A stretch of DNA of 42,447 nt from Planctomycetaceae bacterium (GCA_031268995.1 JAIRWK010000131.1:1-42447); one strand, 5' to 3'; positions 7,558 to 17,120 are shown, counted from the stretch's first letter. The notes: a model not told the origin generated them from the sequence alone. A program made the numbers and translations.

Positions 7558-10500
7558 CTAGAAATCGAATTGGAAGCCGATTTGGAAAGTTCCGGTGATT
7601 GGTGTGTTTTTTCGGTCGGGGTAGAGGTTGCCGGTGTAGCTTGCGAAGATTGATCTTGTTTTCAATTCATTCATGAAATATTGTCCGCCGATGTCCATTA
7701 TGAGGCTTGATCTTCCGAGTTTAGTTCCTCTTAACGCCAATCGTTGTCCAAAGTTATTTGTTACGGTTGTTGAGAGTTTATCTGTGCCGTAGTTGAATGA
7801 GTAGTGGAAGCCGCCGCTCAACACCAGATTGCGAACCTCATAACGCCAATCACCGCCGAATCGTAACAATGTCTGTTTTAATGTTGCGAGGTCATACATT
7901 ACTGATGTATTGGTGTTGAAATTATCGTCTTCTGTTGTTCTGTTGATCATGTTGTAGTAGAGTTCGACGGCGAACAGTGGTCGGATTGTTAGTTGTCTGC
8001 CCCAAGCGTAAGTTCGTCCGACTTCAAGTATGCCTTCAACCGTATCGCCGTTGTAATTTGCTTTATTGTAACCTGCGGTGTTTTTGGCGTAGCGTGTCAA
8101 GTCGTAATCTTGGTGTCCGTAGTTGAGCATTGCCCGCAAGTCAACTCCTAATGCCAATCTTTTTGTGCCGTAAATACCGATGTAGGTATCATCGCCGTTG
8201 ACGGTATCGCGGTTCATTGTTGACGATTGACCTTCGTATCCGAACAGTAAACCGTATTGTGTTGTTTGGGTCGGGATCACGTTATACGCAACTTGGATAC
8301 CGTCTGCGCGTAATTTGAATTTCTGATTATCGAATGAGCTTTTATGTTCGCCGGTACGTCCGACATAATTGAACCACAAGGATTTATTGGCGTTGGCAAA
8401 ATACGGTGTTTGACCTAAAAAGTTATTTGCGGATTTTATGGAGTTGGGCAATGGTTGGTTTAATCGTTTTGAGATAGCGTTCCAAGCGGAGCGGTGATCG
8501 TGCAACAATAACGAACTCAAATACGATTCGCTCATGTATGCTTGCGAATTGGGTTCGGCGAAAATTGAATTTGCGCCGAGTCGCCACGTGATGAATTGAT
8601 CTGGTGTTTCGGTAAAGGCAATTCTGATTTTATTTCTATCGATACCGTCGCCGAATTTTATTGCAACTGTATTTGGTCGTGCGCTGCCGTGAACTAAGAT
8701 TGTTCCGTCGATGTTACCGATTGCGTTGATTTGTGATTCGCCTACGACGTTTAGATCGAGTGTAGTATTTTGGGCGAGAGAAAGTGTGCCGCCGACGACA
8801 ATTTGATTTAGTTGGATTTGACCTTCGGCGAGGTTGAGGTCGTTGGTGGTTTGGAGTTTATTGAAGGATTGCGAGCCGGTACCTTTTTTTGTTACGTTAT
8901 ATCCGATCAGGTTTCCGCTGAAAATGTGATCTTGGTTATCGGGGAAATATGTGTTGCCGTTAATTTCCGTACCTTCATTTTGTTTTGGAATGTATTCTGT
9001 TATGATTTTTTGTTGACCGTTTATGGTTTCGATTTTTTGAACTGCGGTGTATTTTTCAATTTCGCCGATAGTTATATTTTTCCCGGTAACTTGTCCGCCT
9101 TCTCCGTCCAACCCGCTCACAATCCTAATATCACCGCTGACAATAATGTCGCCTTTGTTTACTGTCAATGTGTTGGTTATTAATTGGGCGAGGTTTTGTT
9201 TACCTTGACCTTCTTTTGTGAAGTTGACGGAGCTGACGATTGCGTTTGAGAAGTGGTTTTCGTTTGTGGTTAATACAAAACTTCCGCCGCTTAATTTGCC
9301 GTAACCGCCTTCTATTCCGGTAAAATTCGCGTATTGGCGGGCAACCAATTCTCCGCCTTTGAGCAAATCCTTCGTGCCAATCAGCCCGTCAACATCTATC
9401 AATTCATCAGACGAATTAAATCGACTGCTATCTTCAAGCTCGCCGTCGTTTCCTTCGCCGAATGTGATTACGCCGGTGTCAATCGAGTCAAATCGTTGGA
9501 TACCTTTTCCCTTTTTCGTAATGCTTCCGGCGGTCAGATTTCCGGTGAATGAGTAATCGTGTTGTTTGTAATTATAGGAACGAATTTTAGTGCCGGACGA
9601 GATTTTAATGATTTCGTCAACAGGAACATCGATTGTCAAGTTACCGCCGACATAAAGATTTTTGCCCGCGTTCAAATCACTCTGGACTCCGGCAATCTTC
9701 GCCGAACCCGTAACCGCAATTTCGCCGTCTCTGATTTCCAACAAGTTGGACGTTATGAGTTCGCCGACGGTTTGTTTGCCGCCGCCCCATTTGACAATGT
9801 GATCCATTTGTAGCAAACCGCCGTAAACAAAATCTTCATCGTCGTCAACATCTATTTCAATTCTCGAACCCAATAATCCGGTTACTTTACCTGTAGTTAT
9901 TGGATTACCGTTTGTGTCGAGACTGCTTTTGAGACCGCCGATCCACGCGGAATCAATAATTTCCAACGTGCCGGTATTAACCGTGAGAGTGTTTGTATAA
10001 AGTTCGCCGATTTGTTGATAGCCGATAGAAACATGTGAACCAAGCGTATTTGGTAAAAGATGATTTTTATTTACCGTTACGTTTTCCGCGTAGAGTTGTC
10101 CGTTAAATGAGTAATTGTCCACGCCGATAAATTCAGCATTGCCCTCAACCAGAACTGTACCTTCGCCGCTGATTCCGCGAAAAACTTGATCGCCGTGAAA
10201 TGTTCCCACTCCGCCTGAACCTACGCTCAAATGTAAACCTTCAGTAAGCAATTCAATATCGCTGTCTTTGCTTAGTTTCCATTTCGAATCACTTGCGTCG
10301 AATACAAAATCACCGCCTTGAGACAATAAAAGTCCGGGCGTGTTAAATTTCAATGTAACGAGCTTTATGCTTTCATAATTACTATCGAGTCCGTTTTGAA
10401 ATTCGCCGACAAATCTGTTCGCCTCATATTCAATATCTTCTTTCGATATTAAAAACTCCCTATTCTTAAATTCCGAATCACCGAAATCGGCGACTGCGTT

Positions 10501-12513
10501 GTTTTCGATGATTATCTCTTTGGTCAAGGGTTCAAAATAGCCGCCATCGCCCAATGTCAAACCCCTACTAATAGTAACCTTCTCAATAGGCGGCGCGTCA
10601 ATTGATATTGTGATCAGTTTATCGTTTTTGTTTGACGTGTAGCTGGTCATTGTTCCGTTTACCGTAACAATTTTTTCAAAAAAAGAACCGTCCGCAAGAA
10701 TGCTATTACTGCCCAACGTGATTTCTTGTGCGCCAAATACGGTGAAAGGTTTGACGTTATTGGTGAAAGTAGCGTTGCCTAAGATTGAGAAGCTGTTATT
10801 GGCACCGCCAAGATATACGCTCGCGCCGAATTTATCGGGATTGTTTGTTTGACCGACTACTTGAATTCCGTCGTTGCCGAAAATTGTGATTGAGTTATTG
10901 CCGGAATATGAAAAGATACCGTAGGCGTTACCGTTTTGTGAGGTTGCGGTGAAACTTGATTCGATGGTAAAATTCCCAAGCGAAACATCTCTATGCGTTT
11001 CATTGCCAACTCGCAAACCATACGCATCACCGCTATCAGATTGGGCAACAACATTGCCATTAACACTGAACCCCGAACCAATATTTATCCCGCTCCTATC
11101 AATCCCAATTCCAATCGCGTTACCCGTAGAACCCGTACCAGCTGTAACATCGATGCCGCCGCTAATCGTGAGAGTATTTTCGTAGGGATAGTATGACGAC
11201 GACGATTCTATTTCAACCGGACCGCCTCTCATTGTTAATCCGGTAACATCACCGCTGCCGCCGTTTGATGTTGCTGTAATACTGTTGATAACAACCTCAC
11301 CTTGATAATACGAATACCCATAAGTGCTGTGAGCATCTTTAATATCTCCGTCAAGAATAAATCCGTAAACATTGCTATCGGTATTTGGGGCGGTAGCTGT
11401 AACGTGACCGACGGTAACGCTGCTGGCATGAACATTGCCAACCCGCATTCCTACCACTTCCCCAGTACCTGAAATAGTTCTAGCAATAACATCCCCGACG
11501 GTAACAGTCGATCCATTTGATGTAGAATATATACTATCTGAAGGGGTGCCAATATTATTTATCCATACACCCGTTGCAGAATTACCTGCAATAGAAGTTA
11601 CATCGTCAATATCAACCTCTGCATAGTTTCCAATATCATTTATCCGTATTCCCGTTGCAGAATTACCGGCAGCAGAAGTTACATTGCCAATATCAACATC
11701 CGCATATCTACCAATATCATGTATCTGCGCGCCTATTGCAGACTCACCGGCAAGGGAAGATATCTGTCCAATGGCAATACTTTTGTAGGTACCAATATCG
11801 TTTATTTCGATACCGGTTGCAGTGCCGAGAGCCGAAATTGCTTCTATGCGGCTTGCACTAATGCCGTTGTAATAGTAGTCTTCGGTCATGTTTTGCACAG
11901 ATATCCCCGTCGCGTAGCCATTGCCGGTTGCTTCGACTTTAATTTCGCCCGTATAAATACTGCCGGCTAAATTACCGCCGCCCAAGAAACCTACACCAAC
12001 CGCATCACCGGCACTCGTAACTTCAAAAGAAAAGGAATAGTAAGAGGAGGAATATCCAATTTGCTCACGATAATCACCCGTTGAATAATAAATCAACCCG
12101 CCTGCAAATCCGACATGCTCATTTTCTACTGTTATTTTTTCAGATAGATAAGTTTGCGGTGTTATTATCACATTGCTGTTATTTGTTAGTAATCCAATAA
12201 CATATTCTTGGCTATCAGTTATATCAATGGTAGGCAATTCCAGATAATTAGAATTGTTGGCAGGGGTAGCAGGGGTAAACGATGGAAGATAAGGGGGGGT
12301 AAACAAGCTGCTGTCATAACGAAGAGTTGCATTATTTAGTTCAACAGCTACGACGGCGGTTGGAACGTTGTATGGCGGTATTGTTGGCGTTACGCTTGTT
12401 TGTGCGGAAGTTACATTTGAAAATATGGCAAGGCAGAGCGTGAGCAGGCAGAAAAAGATTCCGGATTGCCCAAAGCTACTTTTGATAAATTTTCGTTGCA
12501 TCCCTGCTTCCAT
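7558..12513 (-). CDS. Autotransporter with beta-helix passenger and C-terminal barrel
   Basis: A very large surface protein, about 1651 residues from the ATG at 12513. An ATG at 12501 (MQRKFIKSS) is almost as good; a TTG at 12519 is less likely. A signal peptide ends near NVTSAQT. The passenger is Gly/Asn/Ser/Thr-rich with repeated short strands. Near 11560-11830 are three near-identical 27-residue units of the type IGNYAEVDI, then NSATGIRIND. Further on are autotransporter-associated strand repeats: KKGTGSQSFNKLQTTNDL, KEGQGKQNLAQLITNTLTV and KWGGGKQTVGELITSNLLEI. The last 270 or so residues form a PF03797-type barrel ending in the C-terminal phenylalanine (FQIGFQFDF) expected for BAM recognition. 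It probably works in adhesion or surface display; the ligand is unknown. No protease or secretion partner is adjacent. Confidence 0.9.
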   Translation of the reverse strand: MEAGMQRKFIKSSFGQSGIFFCLLTLCLAIFSNVTSAQTSVTPTIPPYNVPTAVVAVELNNATLRYDSSLFTPPYLPSFTPATPANNSNYLELPTIDITDSQEYVIGLLTNNSNVIITPQTYLSEKITVENEHVGFAGGLIYYSTGDYREQIGYSSSYYSFSFEVTSAGDAVGVGFLGGGNLAGSIYTGEIKVEATGNGYATGISVQNMTEDYYYNGISASRIEAISALGTATGIEINDIGTYKSIAIGQISSLAGESAIGAQIHDIGRYADVDIGNVTSAAGNSATGIRINDIGNYAEVDIDDVTSIAGNSATGVWINNIGTPSDSIYSTSNGSTVTVGDVIARTISGTGEVVGMRVGNVHASSVTVGHVTATAPNTDSNVYGFILDGDIKDAHSTYGYSYYQGEVVINSITATSNGGSGDVTGLTMRGGPVEIESSSSYYPYENTLTISGGIDVTAGTGSTGNAIGIGIDRSGINIGSGFSVNGNVVAQSDSGDAYGLRVGNETHRDVSLGNFTIESSFTATSQNGNAYGIFSYSGNNSITIFGNDGIQVVGQTNNPDKFGASVYLGGANNSFSILGNATFTNNVKPFTVFGAQEITLGSNSILADGSFFEKIVTVNGTMTSYTSNKNDKLITISIDAPPIEKVTISRGLTLGDGGYFEPLTKEIIIENNAVADFGDSEFKNREFLISKEDIEYEANRFVGEFQNGLDSNYESIKLVTLKFNTPGLLLSQGGDFVFDASDSKWKLSKDSDIELLTEGLHLSVGSGGVGTFHGDQVFRGISGEGTVLVEGNAEFIGVDNYSFNGQLYAENVTVNKNHLLPNTLGSHVSIGYQQIGELYTNTLTVNTGTLEIIDSAWIGGLKSSLDTNGNPITTGKVTGLLGSRIEIDVDDDEDFVYGGLLQMDHIVKWGGGKQTVGELITSNLLEIRDGEIAVTGSAKIAGVQSDLNAGKNLYVGGNLTIDVPVDEIIKISSGTKIRSYNYKQHDYSFTGNLTAGSITKKGKGIQRFDSIDTGVITFGEGNDGELEDSSRFNSSDELIDVDGLIGTKDLLKGGELVARQYANFTGIEGGYGKLSGGSFVLTTNENHFSNAIVSSVNFTKEGQGKQNLAQLITNTLTVNKGDIIVSGDIRIVSGLDGEGGQVTGKNITIGEIEKYTAVQKIETINGQQKIITEYIPKQNEGTEINGNTYFPDNQDHIFSGNLIGYNVTKKGTGSQSFNKLQTTNDLNLAEGQIQLNQIVVGGTLSLAQNTTLDLNVVGESQINAIGNIDGTILVHGSARPNTVAIKFGDGIDRNKIRIAFTETPDQFITWRLGANSIFAEPNSQAYMSESYLSSLLLHDHRSAWNAISKRLNQPLPNSIKSANNFLGQTPYFANANKSLWFNYVGRTGEHKSSFDNQKFKLRADGIQVAYNVIPTQTTQYGLLFGYEGQSSTMNRDTVNGDDTYIGIYGTKRLALGVDLRAMLNYGHQDYDLTRYAKNTAGYNKANYNGDTVEGILEVGRTYAWGRQLTIRPLFAVELYYNMINRTTEDDNFNTNTSVMYDLATLKQTLLRFGGDWRYEVRNLVLSGGFHYSFNYGTDKLSTTVTNNFGQRLALRGTKLGRSSLIMDIGGQYFMNELKTRSIFASYTGNLYPDRKNTPITGTFQIGFQFDF

Positions 12514-12531
12514 TGTCAAAATCTATTTGTT

Positions 12532-12656
12532 TATACCGAAGCCGACACGGGCGATATGTCTCGCCCTTGAACAACCGTTTCACGTTGTCGCGTTTGCCCA
12601 ACGCCTGCGTTGCAGGTTTACCGCAGCTTCAGGAATTTTAAAACAGCTTCAGTGTA
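12532..12656. repeat. Family A element, copy 4 (long variant)
   Basis: TATACCGAAGCCGACACGGG at one end, AAACAGCTTCAGTGTA at the other, with the long internal variant (CCAACGCCTGCGTTGCAGG then TTTACCGCAGCTTC). It begins about 19 bp upstream of the autotransporter start and so may supply its leader. Confidence 0.8.
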
Positions 12657-12758
12657 ATAATCATCTTGCGATGCCGTATTTGTGTGTCCGGCTCCATAAA
12701 ATTAAAAGCGGCTTGAGTATAATTGCTGGCAATGAGCAACTCATTACCGAAAATTAAA

Positions 12759-12890
12759 GTCTCGTAAGGGGAGACGAAGGTCTCGTAAGGGGAGACGAGG
12801 GTCTCGTAAGGGGAGACGAGGGACTCGTAAGGTGAGACGAAAGTCTCGTAAGGGGAGACGAAAGCTCCGTTCTCAGGAACGGAAGCTCAT
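12759..12890. repeat. 21-bp tandem hairpin array G1
   Basis: Five 21-bp units start at 12759, 12780, 12801, 12822 and 12843. Each has a GTCTC arm, a GTAAGGG spacer, a GAGAC arm and a 4-base GAAG/GAGG/GAAA linker. Unit 4 is altered (GACTC and GTGAGAC). The array ends with a different hairpin, CCGTTC-TCAG-GAACGG (about 12867-12882). Every GAGAC can pair with the GTCTC before it or the one after it. Confidence 0.85.
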
Positions 12891-12984
12891 TTTCGTTTTT
12901 TGGACAAAGGGATAAAAAGAACGATGTTATGAGGTTTATGAACTGTGATGAGCAATTGTTTTCTCCGTCCCTAACGGGACGAGG
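12887..12984. repeat. Module H next to array G1
   Basis: Contains TTTTTTGGACAAAGGGATAA, then GAGGTTTATGAACTGTGATG, AGCAATTGTTTTCTCCGTCC and CTAACGGGACG. The same module, inverted and interrupted, adjoins the second array at 31315-31555. The order array, H, CCCTAACGGGAC-word is conserved at both loci. Confidence 0.75.
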
Positions 12985-13193
12985 AATCACGTGTTACTGA
13001 ATCACTTACAATCACGTTCAATTAGGGGACTTTGTAGTAGTGATGGACAATGAACGGCAAATGTGAGTCACGAATTGCGAGAGACGAGTAATTTCGTGTC
13101 CCTTTTGTCCTCATTTTCTCTCACGTCCCTTATGTCCCTTTCACCCGAATCCTCAGGTGAAAATAATTTAAAAAAGAAAGGAAAATATCCAAA
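12985..13193. promoter_or_regulatory. Leader region with TGTCCCTT-type repeats before the PHP gene
   Basis: No gene seen. CACGAATT and AATTTCGTG (about 13067-13099) form an inverted pair. Then GTCCCTTTTGTCCTC and CACGTCCCTTATGTCCCTTT repeat a GTCCCTT word at about 10-bp spacing (13098-13143). The same word block precedes the gene at 19706. AAGAAAGGA lies about 12 bp upstream of the start codon. Confidence 0.4.
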
Positions 13194-14351
13194 ATGCAAA
13201 ATCGCAGAGATTTTTTGAAATTAACCCTTTGGGGTGCTGCAGCGACCTTGCCGGTGAGTTTGGCAATTAGTCAAGAAAATACGGCTAAACCGGCTGATCC
13301 TTTGTTCACAATTCCGAACGGGAGTATTTTGAACAAAAAGCGAACTTCACGAAAAATCACAATTCCCAACGTTGGAAACTTCCGCGTTCTCAAGGGTGAT
13401 TTTCATATACACACGTTATTTTCGGACGGTTATGTGATGCCGAAAGACCGTGTTCATGAGGCTGTAGAGAATGGTTTGGATGTGATTGCGATTACTGATC
13501 ATATTGAGTATCGTCCGTTTTTTGGCGGGCAATCAACCCAGTTGAAAGAGCGCAATGACGATCACAATATTGCGTATGATATTGCCAAACCTGAAGCGGA
13601 GAAAAATAAATTGATTCTCATTCGCGGTACGGAGATTACGAAATCCAAGATGCCGCCCGGACATTTCAACGCGATTTTTTTGAAGGATGTCAATCCTGTT
13701 GCGGAGGCGGTGGATGATTGGAAGCGGATGCTTGAGGTTTCGGCGAATCAAGGAGCGTTTGTGTTTTGGAATCATCCGGGCTGGGTTGCGCCGAAGAGCG
13801 GCGGTCTTGCGAAGGGTGTTCCGATGTCGTTTACGCCGGAGCATGATGATGTTCGGCGCAAGGGATATTTGCATGGAATTGAGGTGTTTAATGGATCGTC
13901 GTATTATCCGGTTGTTGCGGATTGGTGCAACGAGATGGATTTAGGAATGATTGCAACGAGTGATATTCATCTTTCCGAATGGAACATGTACGGCAATCAA
14001 AATCTATTGCGACCGATGACGTTGATTTTGGCGGAAGAACGGACGGAGGCATCGATTCGAGAAGCGTTTTTTGCAAGACGAACTATCGGATGGGCAGCGG
14101 GAATGATTTTTGGGAGACCGCAATGGGTTGAAAAACTATTCAACTCGTGTGTTGAAATCACAAAGAAAAACAATTCCTTGCAATTAAAAAACCAAAGCGA
14201 CATTCCGTGTCAGATTAAAATCTCGGAGATCATGTACGAGTTGAAAGCTCAGAGCGAATTGGAATTAGCGATTGATTCAACGTTAAATAAACTAACGGTT
14301 GCCAACTGGCTGATCGGAACCGCCAAACCACTAGAAGTCCCGATCAGTTAA
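13194..14351 (+). CDS. Tat-exported PHP-domain metal-dependent phosphoesterase
   Basis: 385 residues. The N-terminus carries a twin-arginine motif (NRRDFLK, residues 3-9) and a hydrophobic stretch ending about SLAISQE, so the folded protein is probably exported. The PHP fold is shown by its metal-ligand motifs in order: DFHIHTLFSDG, AITDHIEYRP, RGTEITK, WNHPGW and ATSDIHLSEW. PHP proteins hydrolyse phosphoesters with two or three metal ions, but the substrate cannot be read from sequence. The last 80 residues resemble a small beta domain. The start ATG follows AAGAAAGGAAAATATCC. A second, cytoplasmic PHP protein lies at 18256, but the two share only the ligand motifs. Confidence 0.88.
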   Translation: MQNRRDFLKLTLWGAAATLPVSLAISQENTAKPADPLFTIPNGSILNKKRTSRKITIPNVGNFRVLKGDFHIHTLFSDGYVMPKDRVHEAVENGLDVIAITDHIEYRPFFGGQSTQLKERNDDHNIAYDIAKPEAEKNKLILIRGTEITKSKMPPGHFNAIFLKDVNPVAEAVDDWKRMLEVSANQGAFVFWNHPGWVAPKSGGLAKGVPMSFTPEHDDVRRKGYLHGIEVFNGSSYYPVVADWCNEMDLGMIATSDIHLSEWNMYGNQNLLRPMTLILAEERTEASIREAFFARRTIGWAAGMIFGRPQWVEKLFNSCVEITKKNNSLQLKNQSDIPCQIKISEIMYELKAQSELELAIDSTLNKLTVANWLIGTAKPLEVPIS

Positions 14352-14378
14352 AACAAACGACAATAAAAAACGCCGTGT

Positions 14379-14575
14379 TATACCCATAGCACTATGAAAT
14401 TTAGTTTTTATTTTGTAACTATTCAGTCGTTTGATTTTTATTTTTTTATTTTACCGCGAAACACACGAAATTTACGTGAAAAGACGCGAAACTAAATTAT
14501 TCGCGACCTTTCGTGCTCTTTTAGCGTATTTCGCGGTTTAAAAAACAAATTAAATCATTCGACTGAATAGTTACA
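14379..14575. repeat. Family B copy 2 with perfect 15-bp ends, next to an E-type end
   Basis: 14415-14575 starts GTAACTATTCAGTCG and ends with its exact inverse, CGACTGAATAGTTAC. The interior holds CGCGAAACACACGAAATTT on the left and TTTCGTGCTCTTTTAGCG, ATTTCGCGG on the right. The preceding 14379-14414 is the left end of a family E element (TATACCCATAGCACTATG, AAATTTAGTTTTTATTT), apparently cut by the B copy. Confidence 0.75.
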
Positions 14576-14617
14576 AAATTTTTTCAAGTGAAATTTGATG
14601 GCAAGGTAAAGTTGTTG

Positions 14618-14750
14618 TTATACTCATCGCACTATGAAATTCAGTTTTTATTTTTTTGACAGGATTGCGGGATAGCAGGATAGACAGGATTTTTTTATAT
14701 CCTGACAATCCTGTAATCATGTTATCCTGTCTTAAAAAGATAAATTTCAC
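14618..14750. repeat. Family E palindromic repeat, copy 1
   Basis: Left end TTATACTCATCGCACTATG plus AAATTCAG, then GACAGGATTGCGGGATAGC and AGGATAGACAGGAT, and the inverse arm ATCCTGACAATCCTGTAATC and ATGTTATCCTGTC. The right end is reduced to AGATAAATTTCACAG. The AGGAT word recurs at 8-12 bp spacing. Confidence 0.75.
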
Positions 14751-14756
14751 AGCAGC

Positions 14757-14809
14757 TGCGGTATATTTTGCGTGTTTAGTTTAAGGAATTTTAAAACAGC
14801 TTGAGCATA
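14757..14809. repeat. Family A fragment
   Basis: GCGGTATATTTTGCGTGTTT and GGAATTTTAAAACAGCTTG plus AGCATA match the right part of family A. The interior is missing. It lies between family E copy 1 and the 3' end of dnaA. Confidence 0.6.
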
Positions 14810-14844
14810 CGGCGTTGGTACGAATGATACCATATTTATAATTT

Positions 14845-16521
14845 TTATACACCGGCTAGTTTTCTTTCCAAGCATTGTAGGGTTTGTGTGATGTTAATAT
14901 TTTGATCTTGGAGTGGAGAAGAATTTTTTTGGTCGATCCATTCGTCAACTTTTTTTTGTGCTGTTACAACTGTGCTGTGCGAGCGAGAACCAAAATAACG
15001 ACCAATTTCAGAAAGAGCAAACCGCGTGTATTTTCTTGCAAGCCACATTGCCAACATTCGCGGAACATTTACTTGACGTGTTCTGTCGCGTGATTGCAAT
15101 ACGCCTTCCAGTAACCCGAATTCTTCGCTTACTATTTTGCCAATATCACTCAACCGCACATTTCGTTTAACATCTTGAAACATATCTTTGAGCAACTCTT
15201 CCGCCTTTTCAACTGTAATATTGTTGTCATCCGCACTAACCACAAATAACCTGTTCAACGCACCCGAAATCCGACGAGCATTCATCCCAATACGCGAACA
15301 AATAAATCTACAAACATCCTCGCCAATATTCATGCCGCGCCGTTTGACCATTCCGTAAATCACTTTCAACAACAACTCACGCTCCGGCAGTTCCACCTTG
15401 CAACTCATACCGGATTCCAAACGCGAAATTATCTCGCCGCGCAAACCAAGCTCACCCAATGAACGATCACCGGTAAGAACAATTTGAACACCTTGCGGCA
15501 ACAATAAATCCATTATGTGCAAAAATTCCGTTTGTGTTGCTTCTTTTCGGCTGAAGCATTGGATGTCGTCGAGCAATAGATATGAAATTCCTTTGAACCG
15601 TTCGCGGAATTTTTGAACGCCGCCGCGTAACGAACCGGATTGAATACTATCCAAAAACGCCGATACGAATTGTTCGGTTGTCATATATAACGGCGGCTTG
15701 CTGCCAACATTTGCCCGAACTTGCGACCACAATCCCTCCAACAAATGCGTCTTGCCAACGCCGCTTGCACCATAAATGTAAATCGGATTCACAACGCTGT
15801 AACTATTCAACGCAATATTAATTCCACGCCGCGCCAAACCATTCGACTGTCCATCGACAAACGTTTCGAGCGATGCAAATTGACGGCAAGTTGAACGCGG
15901 AATATTTGATATTGGCGATGCGGGTGACGAAGTTACGTAACGCGATTGAGTTTCGCTACGGGAATGAGATAAACCTGACAGAGATTTTTTTGTATTGTTG
16001 CGGTTGTTATTTTGCGTGTTGTGGACAATTGAATTCGTAGGGTTTATTGTTGGTATTGGGGCAATATCAACAACATCGCTTGTAATAATATTGCTCGAAA
16101 TTTTATTGGACGTAACTATTGGAAAATGAGGTTCCGGCGGGACTGCTGTTCCGGTTGATCCAAGATAAATTTCGTGTTTGTTTGGGTTGTTGTGTGGGAG
16201 TATTTGTTGATTAGGTTGTCCGATATTGTCCGCAACACAACAGACAGACAACTCCTCCGAAACAACAAATTCAATCAACGGTTTCCTAGTAAAAACCGAC
16301 TCACAAGCACGCTCAACCTCAAACCGCAAACTCGAACGCATCCAATCAATCACTTGACTTTGAACGCTGAACACTACTTTGTCATTTTCCACTTGAACGC
16401 CGGTCTTTTGACCAAACCAAAGATCAAAACGCTGCTTGCCGAGTACGGAAGCAATCGCGTTGAATATTTGTTTTTCTACAACTTCGCCTTGTGTTATCAC
16501 CTGTCCCTCAATGTACTCCAT
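14845..16521 (-). CDS. dnaA: Chromosomal replication initiator DnaA
   Basis: 558 residues from the ATG at 16521. A GTG at 16557 would add 12 residues; neither start has a clear Shine-Dalgarno site. DnaA binds DnaA boxes with its C-terminal domain and, as an ATP-driven AAA+ filament, opens the replication origin. Domain I is about residues 1-85. A long N/S/T-rich linker (about 100-210, with NTQNNNRNNTKK) follows. The AAA+ domain has Walker A GASGVGKT at 251-258 and Walker B LLLDDIQ at 314-320. Domain IV carries the DnaA signature (RKYTRFALSEIGRYFGSRSH, then STVVTAQKKV). No dnaN, recF or gyr gene is next to it, and I saw no cluster of TTATNCACA boxes nearby, so the window gives no evidence of the origin. 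Confidence 0.95.
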   Translation of the reverse strand: MEYIEGQVITQGEVVEKQIFNAIASVLGKQRFDLWFGQKTGVQVENDKVVFSVQSQVIDWMRSSLRFEVERACESVFTRKPLIEFVVSEELSVCCVADNIGQPNQQILPHNNPNKHEIYLGSTGTAVPPEPHFPIVTSNKISSNIITSDVVDIAPIPTINPTNSIVHNTQNNNRNNTKKSLSGLSHSRSETQSRYVTSSPASPISNIPRSTCRQFASLETFVDGQSNGLARRGINIALNSYSVVNPIYIYGASGVGKTHLLEGLWSQVRANVGSKPPLYMTTEQFVSAFLDSIQSGSLRGGVQKFRERFKGISYLLLDDIQCFSRKEATQTEFLHIMDLLLPQGVQIVLTGDRSLGELGLRGEIISRLESGMSCKVELPERELLLKVIYGMVKRRGMNIGEDVCRFICSRIGMNARRISGALNRLFVVSADDNNITVEKAEELLKDMFQDVKRNVRLSDIGKIVSEEFGLLEGVLQSRDRTRQVNVPRMLAMWLARKYTRFALSEIGRYFGSRSHSTVVTAQKKVDEWIDQKNSSPLQDQNINITQTLQCLERKLAGV

Positions 16522-16582
16522 TACTAGAGTGTTAATTTTGAACCACACTGTTTTCACTAAAAATTTCGACAGCTCAAGAATA

Positions 16583-16715
16583 TATACCGCCCATACCGGC
16601 TTCGGTATACCTTAAATTTCCTGAAGCTGAACACGCAAGCGCAACAATGTGAAGCGGTTGTTCAGGGGCGAAGCCCACCGCCCATGCCGGATTCGGTATA
16701 CCGGCTTCGGTGTAC
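16583..16715. repeat. Family A element, copy 5 (with extra end)
   Basis: TATACCGCCCATACCGGC, then CCTGAAGCTGAACACGC, GAAGCGGTTGTTCAGGGGCG, and two successive TATACCGG/CGGTATA ends near 16690-16715. It looks like one A copy with a partial second copy. It lies upstream of dnaA. Confidence 0.75.
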
Positions 16716-17018
16716 AAAACGAAATCACATTGTTCCTCAGACGCATTTCAAACGACGCGAGACAAGATTTTATTCAGGACAACGCGGATGTCAAACAGGA
16801 CAACAACAACTTTGCGAACAATCCAAAAAATTTTGTTCCACAACATCAGAAAATACAGCATATTCGGTAGCTTTCTTTTTTTCGAGAGAGTCAATTTTTT
16901 TCGTCGCGGCTTCCGTCGCCAAAGGGGAAAACTTGTCGCTATTGCCCGATTACAACAACAAATTTACAGCATTTGCAAGCATTCCCGACAACGAAGGGGA
17001 AAATTTTAAATACGAAAA
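16716..17018. other. Unassigned stretch, possibly decayed coding sequence
   Basis: No intact gene. On the minus strand 16922 to 16791 reads as 43 codons with a protein-like composition (LATEAATKKIDSLEKKKATE, YAVFSDVVEQNF) starting at TTG. The same frame continues upstream beyond a stop (SLSGMLANAVNLLL). It may be a remnant of a lost gene. No family recognised. Confidence 0.25.
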
Positions 17019-17120
17019 GCACGCAGACGACACAGATTTTGTAAAGATAATCGCAAGATCAGAAAATAAAAAAATCTGATCTTGCGAATATCTCTTCCAA
17101 ATCTGCGTCGTCTGCGTACT
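17019..17120. repeat. Family D palindromic repeat, copy 3
   Basis: GCACGCAGACGACACAGAT and ATAATCGCAAGATCAG on the left, CTGATCTTGCGAATATCTC and AATCTGCGTCGTCTGCG on the right. Long inverted arms as in the other D copies. Confidence 0.75.

Noticed and set aside
12759-12863. CRISPR array
   Set aside because: There are no spacers; the units follow each other directly and no cas gene is in the window.
12754-12990. Open reading frame with 7-residue repeats (SSPLTRP-type)
   Set aside because: The 21-bp units keep frames open by length alone. The second array at 31556 reads the unit in another frame after the same upstream words (SLCPKNENE versus SLYPKNKNE), so the protein is not conserved.
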